A stretch of DNA of 64,000 nucleotides, taken from assembly GCF_010977555.1 (NCBI RefSeq), contig NZ_CP048816.1:124001-188000 (forward strand). Direction: 5' to 3'. This document shows positions 8,568 through 16,228 of this stretch, in pieces. The stretch is from Caulobacter rhizosphaerae. Lineage in GTDB: Bacteria > Pseudomonadota > Alphaproteobacteria > Caulobacterales > Caulobacteraceae. Each line of letters begins with the position of its first letter. The stretch's first letter is position 1. The position numbers and the translations under genes were made by a program. Under the pieces are notes generated by a model. That model did no database searches. It worked only from the letters and a program-made list of their open reading frames with translations, and was not told the origin of the DNA.

Positions 8568-8591
8568 TACAAACCAGCGAACCTGTTTGTA
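8568..8591. promoter_or_regulatory. Island palindrome copy 4, upstream of ABC exporter
   Basis: Left arm TACAAACCAG, spacer CGAA, right arm CCTGTTTGTA; nine of ten arm pairs are complementary. It ends 77 bases before the ATPase start at 8669. Confidence 0.72.
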
Positions 8592-8668
8592 AGATCGTGC
8601 GCGACGCGGCCACGGCCGGGTCGCGCACGGGCGGGCCCCTGACCCGGCCGCATGGGGATGGCCAAGCG

Positions 8669-9592
8669 ATGCAGACTTCGCGCACAAGCGCGCCGCCAGT
8701 TCTGGAACTGTCGGAACTGGGCAAGACCTACGGCCGCGGCGACAAGGCGCGCGAGGCGGTCAGGGATGTGTCGCTCGTGGTCAGAGCGGGCGAGGTCTAC
8801 GGCTTTCTGGGACCCAACGGCGCGGGCAAGAGCACCACCATCCGCATGATCCTGGGGTTGATCCGGCCAACCCATGGGCAGGTCTCGCTGTTCGAGGGCC
8901 AGGGGGACGGCCGGCGGGCCCTGCAGCGTGTCGGGTCATTGATCGACGGCGGGGCCTTCTACCCGTTCCTGACGGGGCGGGAGAACCTGAAGACCCTGGC
9001 CCTGACCCGGGGACTGGCCAGCGCCCCGATCGAGGATCTCCTCGACCGGGTTGAACTGGGGGGCGACGCCGATCGTAAGGTCAAGGCCTACTCTCTGGGC
9101 ATGCGTCAGCGCCTGGGCGTGGCGGCGGCGCTTCTCAACGATCCGGACCTGGTCATTCTCGACGAGCCCGCCAACGGCCTGGACGCCGCGGGCATCCAGG
9201 ACATGCGCCGGCTGGTCCGCGCCCTGGCCGACGAAGGCAAGGCGGTGTTCCTGTCCAGCCACCTGCTCCACGAGGTCCAGCAGGTCTGCGACCGGGTGGC
9301 GATCATTCACAAAGGCCGACTGATGCAGGAAGGCGCGGTCGCGGAGATCCTGCGTGGCGAGCAGATCCTCAGGCTGGACGCGTATCCGCAGGCCGTTGCG
9401 CACCAGGTGCTCCAGGCGACCTGGCCGGTCCGCCCGGACGGCGGTGAGCTTGCCGTCAGCGCCGCGCCCGGCGACGCGCCCGCCATCGTGAGACGGCTGG
9501 TCCAGGCCAATGTCGACGTCCTTCGGATCACCCCGCAGGAAGCCAATCTGGAAGCGATCTTCCTGGAAATGACGAGGGACTCGGATGTTTAG
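8669..9592 (+). CDS. ABC exporter ATP-binding subunit (BcrA-like)
   Basis: ATPase of 307 residues for an ABC-2 type exporter. Walker A GPNGAGKST, signature YSLGMRQRL, Walker B LVILDEPANGLD and the switch His in FLSSHLLHEV are all present. The last 80 residues form the regulatory tail typical of bacitracin/lantibiotic-type exporters. The 3' end overlaps the permease gene (9585) by eight bases, so they form one complex in the inner membrane. A good palindrome copy lies upstream, placing this exporter in the island regulon. It may export a toxic intermediate or membrane-active substrate fragment; the substrate is not determined by sequence. Confidence 0.92.
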   Translation: MQTSRTSAPPVLELSELGKTYGRGDKAREAVRDVSLVVRAGEVYGFLGPNGAGKSTTIRMILGLIRPTHGQVSLFEGQGDGRRALQRVGSLIDGGAFYPFLTGRENLKTLALTRGLASAPIEDLLDRVELGGDADRKVKAYSLGMRQRLGVAAALLNDPDLVILDEPANGLDAAGIQDMRRLVRALADEGKAVFLSSHLLHEVQQVCDRVAIIHKGRLMQEGAVAEILRGEQILRLDAYPQAVAHQVLQATWPVRPDGGELAVSAAPGDAPAIVRRLVQANVDVLRITPQEANLEAIFLEMTRDSDV

Positions 9593-10436
9593 CGCCGTGA
9601 AGGCCGAGACGCTTAAGCTCAGCCGTCATCCCGCCACCCTTTTCCTGGTCTGGATCTATCCGATCTTCGCGGCGCTGGCCGTGGGGACGCCGATCGTCGC
9701 GGCCTTGGTCAGCGGCGCCCATCCGCCCTCCCCTGCGATCGATGCGCGGCAGTGGGCGCATCAGACAGCCATGATGCTCGAAGCGCCCTACTCGGCCTTC
9801 GGTCGCATCCTGGTGGCTGGTTTCGTGGCGGTCGTCTTCGCCGGCGAATACGGTTGGAACACCTGGAAGCTGATCATTCCGGCCCGGTCGCGTACGCAGT
9901 TGGTCGCGACCAAATGGCTGGTCGTGGTCGGGCTGCTGCTGACCGCCTTGATCGCGGCGGATCTGATCGTCCTGGCCGGGACAATGTCACGGGCGGCGCT
10001 GATCGGACCTGGCCTTCCGTCTGGCCTATCCGCGGGCCTGGTGCTGGGCGTCCACCTGAAGGTCGCCGCGGGCATCTGGGCGCCCCTGTTGTCGACGCTG
10101 GCGTTCGCGAGCCTGGCGGCCGTTTTCACCCGATCGATCCTGCCTACTGTCTTGCTCGCCATCGGCGCGGTGCTGATCGAGCCGCTGCTCGGGTTCATCG
10201 CCCTGGCCGCGAGCCCCTACGCGCCGAGCCTGGTGGGCTGGGTGATCAAGGCCACGCCCTTCTACAATACCGCCAATCTCGAGGCGGCCGCCAAGGGGGG
10301 CGGTTCGACCTTGATGCTGGCGCACGGCGAGCGTCTGTCGCTCGACCCTCACGCGTCCGCGGCGGTTCTCGGGGTTTGGATGCTCCTGGCGGCGGCGGCG
10401 ACGCTGATGCGCTTTGAGCGCGATGATCTCAACTAG
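9585..10436 (+). CDS. ABC-2 type exporter permease subunit
   Basis: Integral membrane protein of 283 residues with about six hydrophobic helices (for example WIYPIFAALAVGTPIVAALV, LVVVGLLLTALIAADLIVLA, LAIGAVLIEPLLGFIALAA and VLGVWMLLAAAATLM). It is the membrane partner of the ATPase encoded just upstream, overlapping by eight bases. The family (ABC2_membrane-like, EYGWNTWKL loop) is used in export of peptides, lipids or drugs. It has no sequence feature that fixes the substrate. It is the last gene of its two-gene unit. Confidence 0.9.
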   Translation: MFSAVKAETLKLSRHPATLFLVWIYPIFAALAVGTPIVAALVSGAHPPSPAIDARQWAHQTAMMLEAPYSAFGRILVAGFVAVVFAGEYGWNTWKLIIPARSRTQLVATKWLVVVGLLLTALIAADLIVLAGTMSRAALIGPGLPSGLSAGLVLGVHLKVAAGIWAPLLSTLAFASLAAVFTRSILPTVLLAIGAVLIEPLLGFIALAASPYAPSLVGWVIKATPFYNTANLEAAAKGGGSTLMLAHGERLSLDPHASAAVLGVWMLLAAAATLMRFERDDLN

Positions 10437-10536
10437 AGCCAAACCCTGATCGCGCCCGTGCGGCTTGCCCGCTGACCCTTGATCCTGGCGCGGCTTCGGC
10501 GCGCGAGCCGGTCGGGGTCATCGGGTGGGAAGCGAT

Positions 10537-10579
10537 CAAAATCGCCTGGACGGCCAGCGAACCTGGCCGTCCAGGCGAT
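10537..10579 (-). terminator. Intrinsic terminator of the exported GH1 gene
   Basis: A perfect 17-bp stem (10541-10557 with 10563-10579) and a five-base loop. Read on the minus strand it is followed by TTTT (10537-10540), and it lies just downstream of the GH1 stop at 10587. It may also limit read-through from the ABC permease. Confidence 0.85.
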
Positions 10580-10586
10580 GATCGTT

Positions 10587-11906
10587 CTAGAGCGCGTTGC
10601 GGCGCGCGATCGCGCCATAGATCCTTGAACTGGCCTTGGGCGTCCGCGCGAACGTCATGCGGTCGACCGCGACGAGGCCATATTTCATTTTGTAGCCGTA
10701 GATCCACTCGAAGTTGTCCAGCAGGCTCCAGTGAATATAGCCTTGGACGGGCACGCCTTCGTCCATGACCGCCTTCAGATCCCGAAGCGCCGCGGGAATG
10801 AACCGCGCCCGGACCGCGTCGTCGGCGGTGTTGACGCCATGCTCGGTGACGATGATCGGCACGCGGGCCACGCCATAGGCATAGCGGACGGCGTTGGCCA
10901 GGGAATCGGCGAAGATCGGGGTTCCGGCCAGGTTGCGATCACCGGCGGCTTCCGCTTCGACCTTGCCCTTGTCGTCCCAAACCGCCCGCTCGTAGTTCTG
11001 CACGCCCAGGAAATCGTCGCCGCGCACGGCCTCGAGCCATGCGCCGTGCTGGCGGGCGCGCATGGTGTCGCGCAGGCTCTGTTCGCCGAGCGCCTGGTCA
11101 TCGGGGATGGCCAGGCTGACGCCGACCGGCAGGTCGCCGCGGACGGCCTTGATCGCCGCGCGCCCCGCGCGATGGCCCGCGATCTTGTTGGCGGTGACCG
11201 CGGCCGGATCGTCGTAACTGATCGAGTTGCCGACGATGAACACCTTGCTGCCCGCGGCGCGGGCTTGCGCTTCGGCGCTCGCCTGGAACACCGGGGTCAG
11301 CTTGGCCAGCATCTCGGGCGGGATCGCGGCGCGCACGACCTCCGGGAGATTGGGCTCGTTGAGGGTGGTGGCGTAGCCAAGGCCATCCGCCAGGTGACGG
11401 GCGGAACGATCGCAGAAGCGGCCGAACAGGTCCGCCGCGTCCTGGGCGGTCCAGCCCCCGCGCGCGGCGAACCAGCGAGGCGTGGTGTAGTGGTTGAAGG
11501 TCAGCATGGGCGTCAGTCCGCGCCGGTGACAGCCGGCGACGATGGCCTTGTAGTGATCGAGCATGGCCGGAGAGAAACGCCCCATCTCCGGTTCGATCCG
11601 CGACCACTCCAGGCTGAAGCGATAAGTGTTCAGGCCCATGGCCTTCACCAGGTCCAGATCCTGCGGCCACAGCTCGAAGCTGTTGCAGGCGTCGCCGGAC
11701 GGCTCGGCATAGGCCGTGGGCTTGGTGTTCTCGGCGACCCAATTGTCGGCGTTGACGTTGTTGCCTTCGATCTGATGGCCGGCCGTCGCGGCGCCCCATA
11801 GAAATCGGCGTGGAAAGCCGGACTTCGAGGGCGTGGCCGCATGGGCGGCGGGCGCGGCCGCGACCGCGGCGCCCGCGGCGATCAGGGTCCTGCGATCAAT
11901 ATCCAT
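10587..11906 (-). CDS. Exported GH1 family beta-glycosidase
   Basis: GH1 retaining beta-glycosidase of 439 residues that would hydrolyse beta-glucosides or beta-fucosides. Acid/base Glu184 in TTLNEPN and nucleophile Glu355 in IVTEHG; the family's FLWGAATAGHQIEG opening and WSLLDNFEW closing motif are present. The N-terminus DIDRRTLIAAG followed by an Ala-rich stretch to AHA is a twin-arginine-type signal, so it acts outside the cytoplasm. ATG 11906 was preferred over 11921 because AGGA lies eight bases upstream. Palindrome copy 5 is upstream (12066). A second GH1 without a signal is at 61689, suggesting one periplasmic and one cytoplasmic step. Confidence 0.92.
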   Translation of the reverse strand: MDIDRRTLIAAGAAVAAAPAAHAATPSKSGFPRRFLWGAATAGHQIEGNNVNADNWVAENTKPTAYAEPSGDACNSFELWPQDLDLVKAMGLNTYRFSLEWSRIEPEMGRFSPAMLDHYKAIVAGCHRRGLTPMLTFNHYTTPRWFAARGGWTAQDAADLFGRFCDRSARHLADGLGYATTLNEPNLPEVVRAAIPPEMLAKLTPVFQASAEAQARAAGSKVFIVGNSISYDDPAAVTANKIAGHRAGRAAIKAVRGDLPVGVSLAIPDDQALGEQSLRDTMRARQHGAWLEAVRGDDFLGVQNYERAVWDDKGKVEAEAAGDRNLAGTPIFADSLANAVRYAYGVARVPIIVTEHGVNTADDAVRARFIPAALRDLKAVMDEGVPVQGYIHWSLLDNFEWIYGYKMKYGLVAVDRMTFARTPKASSRIYGAIARRNAL

Positions 11907-12065
11907 TCCGTTGTTCCTCATCGCATTGGCTTGATTGAGCGCGGCCGGCAAAGTCGTCGATGGCCCGGACGGCCAAACGCGCGTGCTGTCGCCGTCGCGT
12001 CCCTCCCTCCTTTGGTTCGGGAGAGCGCCTCTGGCGGTCATCTAAAGACTGGCGCCGCCTTAGGA

Positions 12066-12089
12066 TAAAAACAAGTCAGCTTGTTTCTA
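12066..12089. promoter_or_regulatory. Island palindrome copy 5, upstream of GH1
   Basis: Left arm TAAAAACAAG, spacer TCAG, right arm CTTGTTTCTA. The inner AAACAAG/CTTGTTT repeat is perfect. It lies about 160 bases from the GH1 start on the minus strand. Confidence 0.72.
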
Positions 12090-12203
12090 CAGGGTGGCGG
12101 CTGGGTCGGGCCGCCGATCGCGTCTGGGCCGTTCATGTCGCGCGCCGAGAATTTCGAGACATTCCTCTTTCCCGGGGTCGCCTCCTGCGTCATAACCGCG
12201 ACT

Positions 12204-12227
12204 TACAAACATGCAATCCTGGTTTTT
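12204..12227. promoter_or_regulatory. Island palindrome copy 6, upstream of MerR pair
   Basis: Left arm TACAAACATG, spacer CAAT, right arm CCTGGTTTTT. It ends 80 bases before the MerR start at 12308. Its left arm and spacer are identical to those of copy 7 upstream of TetR (13642). Confidence 0.62.
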
Positions 12228-12307
12228 TAAAGCGCCTCGAATGCTGCGGGTCCTGGTGGCGGTCGGCCCCCTGGCTCCACGCCTTTCAGGCCCAACGCCA
12301 ACGAACC

Positions 12308-12733
12308 ATGACCTCAGAGAAAGTCGCGCGGGCGTCAACGCCCCAAATCGCCCCCATGTCGATTTCCCAAGCCGCAGTCCGGCTTGGCGTAACGCATCGC
12401 ACCCTGCGTCACTATGAGGCCATGGGGCTGGTTCAGCCTCAGCGGCCGAGGGGCAACACGCGCGCTTACGACGGTCCCAGCATGCAGCGCCTGGAGTTGA
12501 TCGTGGCCCTTCGCGCGGCGGATTTGCCCCTCAGCGCGGTGGCCGACATCCTCGATCGGGAAGCCGATCCAGCGGCCCAGGCGCTGCGCGTGAACACCGT
12601 GGTCGACGCGGCCTTGGTCCGGGCCCGTCAGGCGGTCGCCCGACTCGAGGCCGTCCGTCAGGCCGCGCGCGGCGAAGGTTTGCCGGGTTTGCGTCGCTTG
12701 GCCGTCGTCGATGACCAACAGGTGTCGCAATGA
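12308..12733 (+). CDS. MerR family regulator, first of an overlapping pair
   Basis: Regulator of 141 residues. The MerR helix-turn-helix starts near residue 17 (SISQAAVRLGVTHRTLRHYEAMGLVQP) and continues through GNTRAYDGPSMQRLELIVALRAADLPLSAV; a coiled coil follows (LVRARQAVARLEAVRQAA). No metal-binding cysteines are present. ATG 12308 was used; ATG 12356 (MSISQ) is an alternative that still keeps the whole domain. The stop overlaps the start of a second, shorter MerR-like gene (ATGA), so the two are probably made together and may form heterodimers. A palindrome copy ends 80 bases upstream. Confidence 0.87.
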   Translation: MTSEKVARASTPQIAPMSISQAAVRLGVTHRTLRHYEAMGLVQPQRPRGNTRAYDGPSMQRLELIVALRAADLPLSAVADILDREADPAAQALRVNTVVDAALVRARQAVARLEAVRQAARGEGLPGLRRLAVVDDQQVSQ

Positions 12734-13206
12734 TCGCGAGGGAGGACTATCGCGGACCGCTCACCAAGGCGGCCCAGGCGATGTTCGAACGGGCCGACCG
12801 CCGCATGGGGCTGGCTGGCGGTGTTTGCGCCTCGCCGCCCCGACGCGTTCGCAGGGGCGTGCTCAGTCATTCGGCGGCCGAGCGCGCCTTGGCTGAGATC
12901 GGGTTGTCCCGCGCGCGCCTTCGTCAGTGGGAGGAGTTTGGTGTCATCGAACTGCGCCGAAGTCCGGGGCGCCATCGCATCGTCGATGGTCGAGTGCTCG
13001 ACCATCTGCGATTGATCCTGGCGCTGAGAACCGCCGGCTATAGTCTTAGGGATATCACCTACCTGTCCCTGGACGGTCCGCCGACGGTCGAGATCCTTCG
13101 CCGACGCGTGGCGCAGGTGGAGGCCGAGCGAGCGCTCACGTTGCCTCTGCGCCTGGGCGCCTCGGCCTTGCGTCCCCGCAGGGAGTCTCTGGCCGCGGCG
13201 GCCTAA
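12730..13206 (+). CDS. MerR-like regulator, second of an overlapping pair
   Basis: A 158-residue protein with a divergent MerR-type domain at about residues 47-105. SHSAAERALAEIGLSRARLRQWEEFGVIELRRSPGRHRIVDG matches the R-x-W/Y-E-x-x-G-L pattern in LRQWEEFGVI. It has an N-terminal extension of about 45 residues not typical of the family, and only a short C-terminal helix (RRRVAQVEAERALTL). It starts inside the stop of the previous MerR gene (12730-12733). Possible roles are a heterodimer partner or modulator of the first MerR; this is inference. It is followed by an intrinsic terminator at 13251. Confidence 0.78.
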   Translation: MIAREDYRGPLTKAAQAMFERADRRMGLAGGVCASPPRRVRRGVLSHSAAERALAEIGLSRARLRQWEEFGVIELRRSPGRHRIVDGRVLDHLRLILALRTAGYSLRDITYLSLDGPPTVEILRRRVAQVEAERALTLPLRLGASALRPRRESLAAAA

Positions 13207-13250
13207 CCAGCTTCTCGCCTCCTTATCGGCGCGCCGCCGGCAAGGCGATC

Positions 13251-13279
13251 GCCCCGCCTCGGGCGGGGCCTTGGCTTTT
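13251..13279 (+). terminator. Intrinsic terminator of the MerR pair
   Basis: GC stem GCCCCGCC (13251-13258) with GGCGGGGC (13262-13269), three-base loop, then CTTGGCTTTT. It lies 45 bases past the stop of the second MerR gene. Confidence 0.65.
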
Positions 13280-13299
13280 CAGCGCACGGCGACGGGCGC

Positions 13300-13581
13300 T
13301 CAGCCGCCGCGAGGCGCGCTGAACCTGCAGCCCCCGCTTGTCTGGGTGTCGGCGTGGGTGATGGCGTCAGCCAGGGCGATTGAAGACAGGTTCAAGATCG
13401 CTTGGCTGCAAAGCGGTATCGCGGCGACCTCTTGGGGTTCGGCTCTCGAGCGCCAGGCGCTCGACGCGGCGCCCCCCGCCACGCCAACCGCCACGGCCGC
13501 GAGAAACAACGTCCCGAGCGCCAGCGAGCGAGGGCGGCGCGGCGCGCGACGGGGCTGATAAAACGAAAGACTGATATCCAT
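13300..13581 (-). CDS. Small single-span membrane or exported protein
   Basis: A 93-residue protein I do not recognise. After a basic start (YQPRRAPRRPRSL) comes one hydrophobic helix at about residues 20-40 (ALGTLFLAAVAVGVAGGAASSAW), then a short polar domain with two cysteines. The ATG at 13581 has a GGAGG ribosome site. It is divergent from the first TetR gene with palindrome copy 7 between them (60 bases from this start), so it probably shares that control. It could be a small sensor or regulator partner, but nothing in the sequence proves this. Confidence 0.65.
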   Translation of the reverse strand: MDISLSFYQPRRAPRRPRSLALGTLFLAAVAVGVAGGAASSAWRSRAEPQEVAAIPLCSQAILNLSSIALADAITHADTQTSGGCRFSAPRGG

Positions 13582-13641
13582 GGGACGTTCCTCCGCTTCC
13601 CGCTTGTCGTTCGCGGGTTGATCGGACTGTGGCGCCAACAT

Positions 13642-13665
13642 TACAAACATGCAATACTGAACGTA
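13642..13665. promoter_or_regulatory. Island palindrome copy 7, between small membrane gene and TetR
   Basis: Left arm TACAAACATG, spacer CAAT, right arm ACTGAACGTA. It lies 60 bases from the small gene (minus) and 52 bases from the TetR start (plus), the classic position for TetR autoregulation of a divergent pair. Confidence 0.65.
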
Positions 13666-13717
13666 AGCGCCTTCCGCGGTCGCGCGGATGGCCAGTGGTT
13701 CCACGAACGAGTGCGCA

Positions 13718-14404
13718 ATGCCGAAAGTCCAGTCTCGAGGCGCTCGCCAGGTCAGTTCCGATCCGCCGCGCGTGGCGGGCGAGTTTCGGCGTCGGACCCA
13801 GGCTGAGCGCAGCGCGGCGACCCGATCGATGCTCCTTGATGCGGCGATCATGTGCCTGTTCGAGTATGGATACGGCTCGACCACCACGAGCAAGGTCGCC
13901 GAAAAGGCCGGCATAAGCCGCGGGGCGATGCTGCATCAGTTCCCGTCCAAGGCCGATCTGATGACCTTTGTCGTCGAGGAGACCTTCGCGCGGGACGTCG
14001 AACTCTACAGGCGGCTGCTGACGGGGGCGGAGGCGCCGAGGGAGCGCCTGGTGGCCTATCCCGCCGCGGTGTGGGAGGTCTTGAGCCAGCCTTCCGGCAT
14101 CGCCGTGCTGGAGGTCCTTCAAGGGTCGCGCAGCGACCCGCAACTGGCGGGCAAGCTCACGCCGATCCTGGAACGCATCGATGCGGCCGCGAGCGCCCAA
14201 CTGCTGCGCGAATTTCCGCGGGGGCCCTCTCGCGCCCTTCGTCAACTCATTGTCGGCGCCATGCACGGGCTGGCGATGATGAACGTCATGGGCGTGAACG
14301 ATGAGGCCGTGCGTGATGCGGTGCCCCTGCTCCAGACCCTTCTGCGGGCGGGGCTTCAGACGGGCGTGTTCGACTCAGAGCCCGATGAAGCGGGCTTGGT
14401 CTGA
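13718..14404 (+). CDS. TetR family repressor, candidate island regulator
   Basis: TetR-type repressor of about 228 residues. The DNA-binding domain runs from TQAERSAATRSMLLDAA through the recognition helix region SRGAMLHQFPSKADL; the rest is the ligand-binding helical domain (VLQGSRSDPQLAGKL and so on). It is a clear paralogue of the protein at 39100: the recognition helix and following helix are essentially identical, so both should read the same DNA site. The 24-bp palindrome lies in its own divergent promoter. ATG 13718 was chosen; ATG 13688 is also open and neither has a strong ribosome site. An acyl-CoA or glycoside-derived inducer is plausible but unproven. Confidence 0.9.
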   Translation: MPKVQSRGARQVSSDPPRVAGEFRRRTQAERSAATRSMLLDAAIMCLFEYGYGSTTTSKVAEKAGISRGAMLHQFPSKADLMTFVVEETFARDVELYRRLLTGAEAPRERLVAYPAAVWEVLSQPSGIAVLEVLQGSRSDPQLAGKLTPILERIDAAASAQLLREFPRGPSRALRQLIVGAMHGLAMMNVMGVNDEAVRDAVPLLQTLLRAGLQTGVFDSEPDEAGLV

Positions 14405-14458
14405 GGCGGAAACGGCGATCTCGATTTGATGGCCTTCGCGGCGGTGGATGACAAAAGT

Positions 14459-14482
14459 TTTAAGCAGGATATATTGCTTGTA
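14459..14482. promoter_or_regulatory. Island palindrome copy 8, upstream of small secreted protein
   Basis: Left arm TTTAAGCAGG, spacer ATAT, right arm ATTGCTTGTA. It ends 63 bases before the start at 14546. Confidence 0.65.
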
Positions 14483-14545
14483 TTGTATCGGCTCGCGACG
14501 CTAGAGAGTCTGTCCTTACCGCCAGATCTTCGACGAGAAACCCAC

Positions 14546-14869
14546 ATGAAGCGCTACCTCGCCACCGCCCTGCTTCTGGTCGCCAGCCCGGCCCTGGCCC
14601 AGACGGCCGCGCCCGCGCCCGCGCCGGCTCCGAGCCAAGCCGCTCCGGCCGCCGCCGGCGTCCTGTCGGCGAACACGCCGATCGAGACGCTGATGTCCGC
14701 GCCCGCCTCCAAGGCCGTGCTGCTCAAGATCTTCCCGGATCTCGACAAGAACCCCGCCTACGATCAGTTCAAGGCGCTGAGCATGCGGCAGCTGTCCGAG
14801 CTGCTGGGCGGCGCCATTCCCGCCGAGAAGATCGATCAACTCGACAAGGACCTGGCGGCGCTGAAATAA
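14546..14869 (+). CDS. Small secreted protein of the island regulon, function unknown
   Basis: A 107-residue protein. It has a signal peptide (MKRYLATALLLVASPALA), an Ala/Pro-rich linker at about 20-45, and a compact helical domain of about 60 residues (TPIETLMSAPASKAVLLKIFPDLDK, then YDQFKALSMRQLSELLG and KIDQLDKDLAALK). I do not recognise the domain. It has its own promoter with palindrome copy 8 and its own strong terminator, so it is a single-gene unit expressed with the catabolic genes. It could be a periplasmic carrier, an enzyme accessory or a carbohydrate- or lipid-binding protein; none of these is shown. Confidence 0.8.
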   Translation: MKRYLATALLLVASPALAQTAAPAPAPAPSQAAPAAAGVLSANTPIETLMSAPASKAVLLKIFPDLDKNPAYDQFKALSMRQLSELLGGAIPAEKIDQLDKDLAALK

Positions 14870-14903
14870 ACTGCGCCGATCGACCCGATCGATCGCGCAA
14901 GAC

Positions 14904-14934
14904 GGGCCCAAGCCAGCAAGGCTTGGGCCCTTTT
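14904..14934 (+). terminator. Strong intrinsic terminator
   Basis: Perfect 11-bp stem (14904-14914 with 14920-14930), loop AGCAA, followed by TTTT. It lies 35 bases downstream of the small secreted protein gene. Confidence 0.93.
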
Positions 14935-15055
14935 CCTTGGGCGCTGGACTCCCGCCGCGCGCGGTGGCGGGTCCGCGTCAGGGTGGCGCGGGCGGTCGAG
15001 GGCGAGCGGCCGGTGGCCCGCGCCACCGGTCGCCCTTGGCGGCGAGCCTGATCGC

Positions 15056-15979
15056 CTAAGGCTTTTGCCGAGCAGGCGCCTGCATCTCGAGCCAGGCGAG
15101 AAATTCTGGCATGATCAATGCGTTCGTCATGCCAGGCTTGCCCGTGCCAAAGCCATGGCCGCCAGCCTGGTAGATATGCAGTTCGACCGGGCGTTTGGCG
15201 TCGCGCCAGGCGGTGACGAGCCCAAAATCACCTTTGCTGAACATGCCGTCGTCCATCGCTAGCGCGGCGAACATCGGCGGCCCCGCTTGGGGCACCTGCA
15301 CCGACTCCATCGGGCCGTAGACATAGCCGAAGAAGTCGGGCGGCGTGGTCGCCGGATCGCCGTCGCCGTCGGCGCCGAGAACCGCCTGCAGCGTCGTGAT
15401 CGCGCCGGCCGAAAAACCGATCATGCCGACACGTTTGGGATCTATCCCCCACTCGGCCGAACGGCCGCGCACCAGTTTGAGCGCCGCCAGCGCGTCCTTG
15501 GTGGCGTCGGTGGTGTCCATCTGCGGCTTCGGGCCGGGGCCGGCCATGCCCATGATCAGTTTCATGACCCCGGCCTGAAACGCCGCTTGGTCCTTGGGCG
15601 TGGGGCTGAGCCGATATTTCAGGACGAACGCGGTGTAGCCGCGGTCAGCGAGGGCTTGGGCGACCTTCCAGCCCTCGCCGTCCATCGACAGGAACATGAA
15701 GCCGCCGCCGGGGGCGACGATCACAGCCGAGCCGTTGGCCGTGCCGGGCTTGGGCAGCACCGCGGTCAAGGTGGGATAGGTGACGTTGCGCACTTCGCTG
15801 CCCGAACCGAAGAGCATCTCGTCGCTCAGTTTGCCGGGGTTGGCCTTGCCATAGACGGGCATCGTCCGCGCGCCCGCCGGCGCCCCGGCGGGCGTGGGGA
15901 TATCCGTCGTGCTTTGCGCGCCCGCCGCCCCCGCCACCAGGCATGTCGCCGCCACGCCCAAGATCCAAGACTTCATCAT
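15056..15979 (-). CDS. Secreted alpha/beta hydrolase esterase (BD-FAE/Aes-like)
   Basis: Esterase of 307 residues. Signal peptide to about residue 21 (ILGVAATCLVAGAAGAQ). Oxyanion-hole motif APGGGF at about 90-94, nucleophile elbow GFSAGA with Ser190, and catalytic His near the end (AGGHGFG). The family (dienelactone hydrolase/BD-FAE type) deacylates sugars and small esters. ATG 15979 has a GGGAGG ribosome site. It is divergent from the DUF6351-like gene with palindrome copy 9 between them. A paralogue with the same architecture is encoded at 50159, which hints at two different acyl groups or positions being removed. Confidence 0.9.
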   Translation of the reverse strand: MMKSWILGVAATCLVAGAAGAQSTTDIPTPAGAPAGARTMPVYGKANPGKLSDEMLFGSGSEVRNVTYPTLTAVLPKPGTANGSAVIVAPGGGFMFLSMDGEGWKVAQALADRGYTAFVLKYRLSPTPKDQAAFQAGVMKLIMGMAGPGPKPQMDTTDATKDALAALKLVRGRSAEWGIDPKRVGMIGFSAGAITTLQAVLGADGDGDPATTPPDFFGYVYGPMESVQVPQAGPPMFAALAMDDGMFSKGDFGLVTAWRDAKRPVELHIYQAGGHGFGTGKPGMTNALIMPEFLAWLEMQAPARQKP

Positions 15980-16166
15980 GCGTTTTCCTCCCTGAGGCCG
16001 CGGACGGTCCGCGAATGCGCCGGCCCGCCCCTCTTCTGCGTTCGCGTCAACGGCCCTCTCCCAGGGCCAGCTTCGTGCCGACGTCTCGCCCTGACCTCCG
16101 TGGTGTTGGTCAGCCTGGGGCTCGCTTGACGTACCGGTTCTCATATACCTGCGTCGCGCCAGATGA

Positions 16167-16190
16167 TAAAGGCAGGTCAACCTGCTTTTA
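16167..16190. promoter_or_regulatory. Island palindrome copy 9, between esterase and DUF6351-like gene
   Basis: Left arm TAAAGGCAGG, spacer TCAA, right arm CCTGCTTTTA. The inner GGCAGGT/ACCTGC region is strongly symmetrical. It is 38 bases before the GTG start at 16229 and about 190 bases from the esterase start on the other strand. Confidence 0.75.
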
Positions 16191-16228
16191 TTGAGTGGCA
16201 AACTGAAAACGACCTGGGAGGGCAAGAC

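Larger units (their letters stand above)
8370..8668. other. Divergent promoter region with two palindromes and a tandem repeat
   Basis: Between the SDR operon (minus) and the ABC exporter (plus). It holds palindrome copies at 8415-8438 and 8568-8591, one near each start, separated by five tandem GGCGCCC heptamers at 8490-8524. No gene is supported inside it. Confidence 0.7.
11907..12307. other. Divergent intergenic region with two palindromes
   Basis: The 401 bases between GH1 (minus) and the MerR pair (plus) hold two palindrome copies, 12066-12089 and 12204-12227, about 138 bases apart centre to centre. No gene is supported here. Confidence 0.65.
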
